Source: Acidobacteriaceae bacterium (lineage in GTDB: Bacteria; Acidobacteriota; Terriglobia; Terriglobales; Acidobacteriaceae). Taken from it: a stretch of DNA of 34,048 bases. The stretch is from positions 1 to 34,048 of the forward strand of contig JASHOY010000362.1 in NCBI GenBank assembly GCA_030038435.1, given 5' to 3'. The notes under the pieces were generated by a model. That model was not told the origin of the DNA and made no database searches. It saw only the letters and a list, made by a program, of their open reading frames with translations. Positions 33,169 through 34,048 of the stretch are shown here, in pieces. Made by a program: the position numbers and the translations under genes. Position 1 is the stretch's first letter. Every line of letters begins with the position of its first letter.

Positions 33169-34048
33169 GCCAAGATCTCCTGAGCGCGGCGCATGCGGCC
33201 GGCTACATCGACGCCGTGAGGACAGATGACGGTGCACGAATTGCATTCGGCGCACCGAGCGGAAGGATCGAGCGCCAACTCCAGAAATCTTTCGCGCCCC
33301 AACGCAAACTGGCCATAGCCTTCGGCATACATCAGGCAGCGCAGCGTATTGGCGACAGGCAGGCCCTTTTGGCACCGGCCTTCACATTCGCCGCACATGC
33401 GACAGTAGATGGGTGCGATGTGCTGGAGCCGTGTGGCGAGCAGGCCGGCATCGGAATCGGTGAACGGCTGCGCCATAGCCTGGATATTCTCTTCTAGCTG
33501 ATCGGCATCGGTGATGCTGGGAATGGTGGTGGAGATGGAGCGGTTCTTGATGACCCATTTCAGGGCGGCAAGCGGAGTGCCCGGCTGACCGAGCTTGCGA
33601 TAGAGTTCGCTTCCCGGTCGCTGTTCGCGAAAGCCGCCGGCCATCACCTTCATGGCGACGACGCCCATGCCCGATTTCGCTGCGGCGGTGATGGCCTGGT
33701 CCACGTCGGGCTGCATGGAGAAATTGAATGCGGTGAGCAGCACGTCGAAGACGCCCTGCTGCGCCAGCCACGGGGCCATAAGCGGAGCGTTATGAGTGCT
33801 GACGCCGGCGAAGCGGATCTTGCCCTGCTGCCTGGCGAGTTGCTGCGCCTCGATGAGTCCCGCATCGACGTCGTCCACGCTGTCGCGGCCGTGCAGATAC
33901 CAGATGTCGATGTAGTCGGTGCTGAGCTCGCGGAGACTGGTCTCCAGGTGGAGCATGGCGCCGTCTTTGTCGTGGGCCTCGGTCTTGGTGGAGAGGATGA
34001 CTTGCTTGCGCCGGGCGCCGAGAGCCGCGCCGACCATGCGCTCGTTGT
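33165..34048 (-). CDS. Aldo/keto reductase with C-terminal 4Fe-4S domain (5' end cut by window edge)
   Basis: The frame is open at the window end, so the N-terminus, including the catalytic Tyr region, is missing. Visible are the barrel strands VILSTKTEAHDKDG (with the Lys), YIDIWYLHGRDSVDD, GKIRFAGVSTHN, GMGVVAMKVMAGG, and PSITDADQLEENI. A C-terminal ferredoxin-like part has CRMCGECEGRCQKGLPV and CAECNSCTVICPHGVDV, giving Cys sets for two [4Fe-4S]-type clusters. This fusion is the type often annotated 'aldo/keto reductase with ferredoxin'. It may pass electrons between an aldehyde or ketone and ferredoxin, which is inference. Confidence 0.88.
   Translation of the reverse strand, partial: NERMVGAALGARRKQVILSTKTEAHDKDGAMLHLETSLRELSTDYIDIWYLHGRDSVDDVDAGLIEAQQLARQQGKIRFAGVSTHNAPLMAPWLAQQGVFDVLLTAFNFSMQPDVDQAITAAAKSGMGVVAMKVMAGGFREQRPGSELYRKLGQPGTPLAALKWVIKNRSISTTIPSITDADQLEENIQAMAQPFTDSDAGLLATRLQHIAPIYCRMCGECEGRCQKGLPVANTLRCLMYAEGYGQFALGRERFLELALDPSARCAECNSCTVICPHGVDVAGRMRRAQEILA

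Overview
The window (34 kb) looks like chromosomal DNA of an acidobacterium (Acidobacteriota, Terriglobia-like). This is inferred from gene content: a DUF2934 protein, a DUF6599-like secreted protein, a choice-of-anchor-D/fibronectin protein, Tat-exported molybdo-hydroxylase subunits, a GH3 xylosidase-type enzyme, a Kdo hydroxylase (so LPS, so Gram-negative), a single-chain pyruvate:ferredoxin oxidoreductase, and high-GC coding DNA with many ATGA/GTGA overlaps. No rRNA is present, so the taxonomy is not proven.

Layout. 1-193: AT-rich end of an IS5-like insertion sequence with the start of its transposase, 7 bp from the 3' end of a tRNA-Pro(GGG) gene. 343-615: yggX. 832-1881: a tiny zinc-ribbon protein and a zinc-ribbon membrane protein. 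2031-4997: pyrimidine operon pyrR-pyrB-pyrC. 5084-8061: small accessory genes (DUF2934, DoxX-like, an unrecognised 249-aa protein, a small membrane protein) and a Kdo hydroxylase. 8253-10924 (minus): a KaiC-like double ATPase translationally coupled to a histidine kinase with a degenerate receiver. 11139-13741 (minus): a two-subunit molybdenum hydroxylase (IorAB type). 14003-16294 (plus): secreted GH3 glycosidase.

16336-23126 (minus) is the most interesting block: a stressosome-type operon. A stand-alone receiver is followed by rsbR, rsbS, rsbT, an RsbT/RsbX-like fusion phosphatase, a hybrid kinase with an N-terminal RsbT-like ATPase domain, and a receiver-PAS-histidine kinase. From rsbR to the last kinase every neighbouring pair overlaps. 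No sigma-B, RsbU, RsbV or RsbW gene is in the window, so I infer that the stressosome output goes into phosphorelay proteins. The hybrid kinase frame is broken by an in-frame TAG at codon 36 (19841-19843). Conserved sequence lies on both sides of the stop, so it is either a recent nonsense mutation, an assembly error, or a suppressed stop.

23673-24749 (minus): recA. 25002-26839 (minus): an ABM-type monooxygenase-like protein and a secreted or surface choice-of-anchor protein, whose upstream region contains a nested inverted repeat. 27508-32223 (plus): a very long (1571 aa) pyruvate:ferredoxin oxidoreductase. 32329-34048 (minus): a DUF6599-like exported protein overlapping an aldo/keto reductase with a C-terminal ferredoxin domain, which runs off the window end.

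All function calls come from reading motifs and recalling families. No database search was run.
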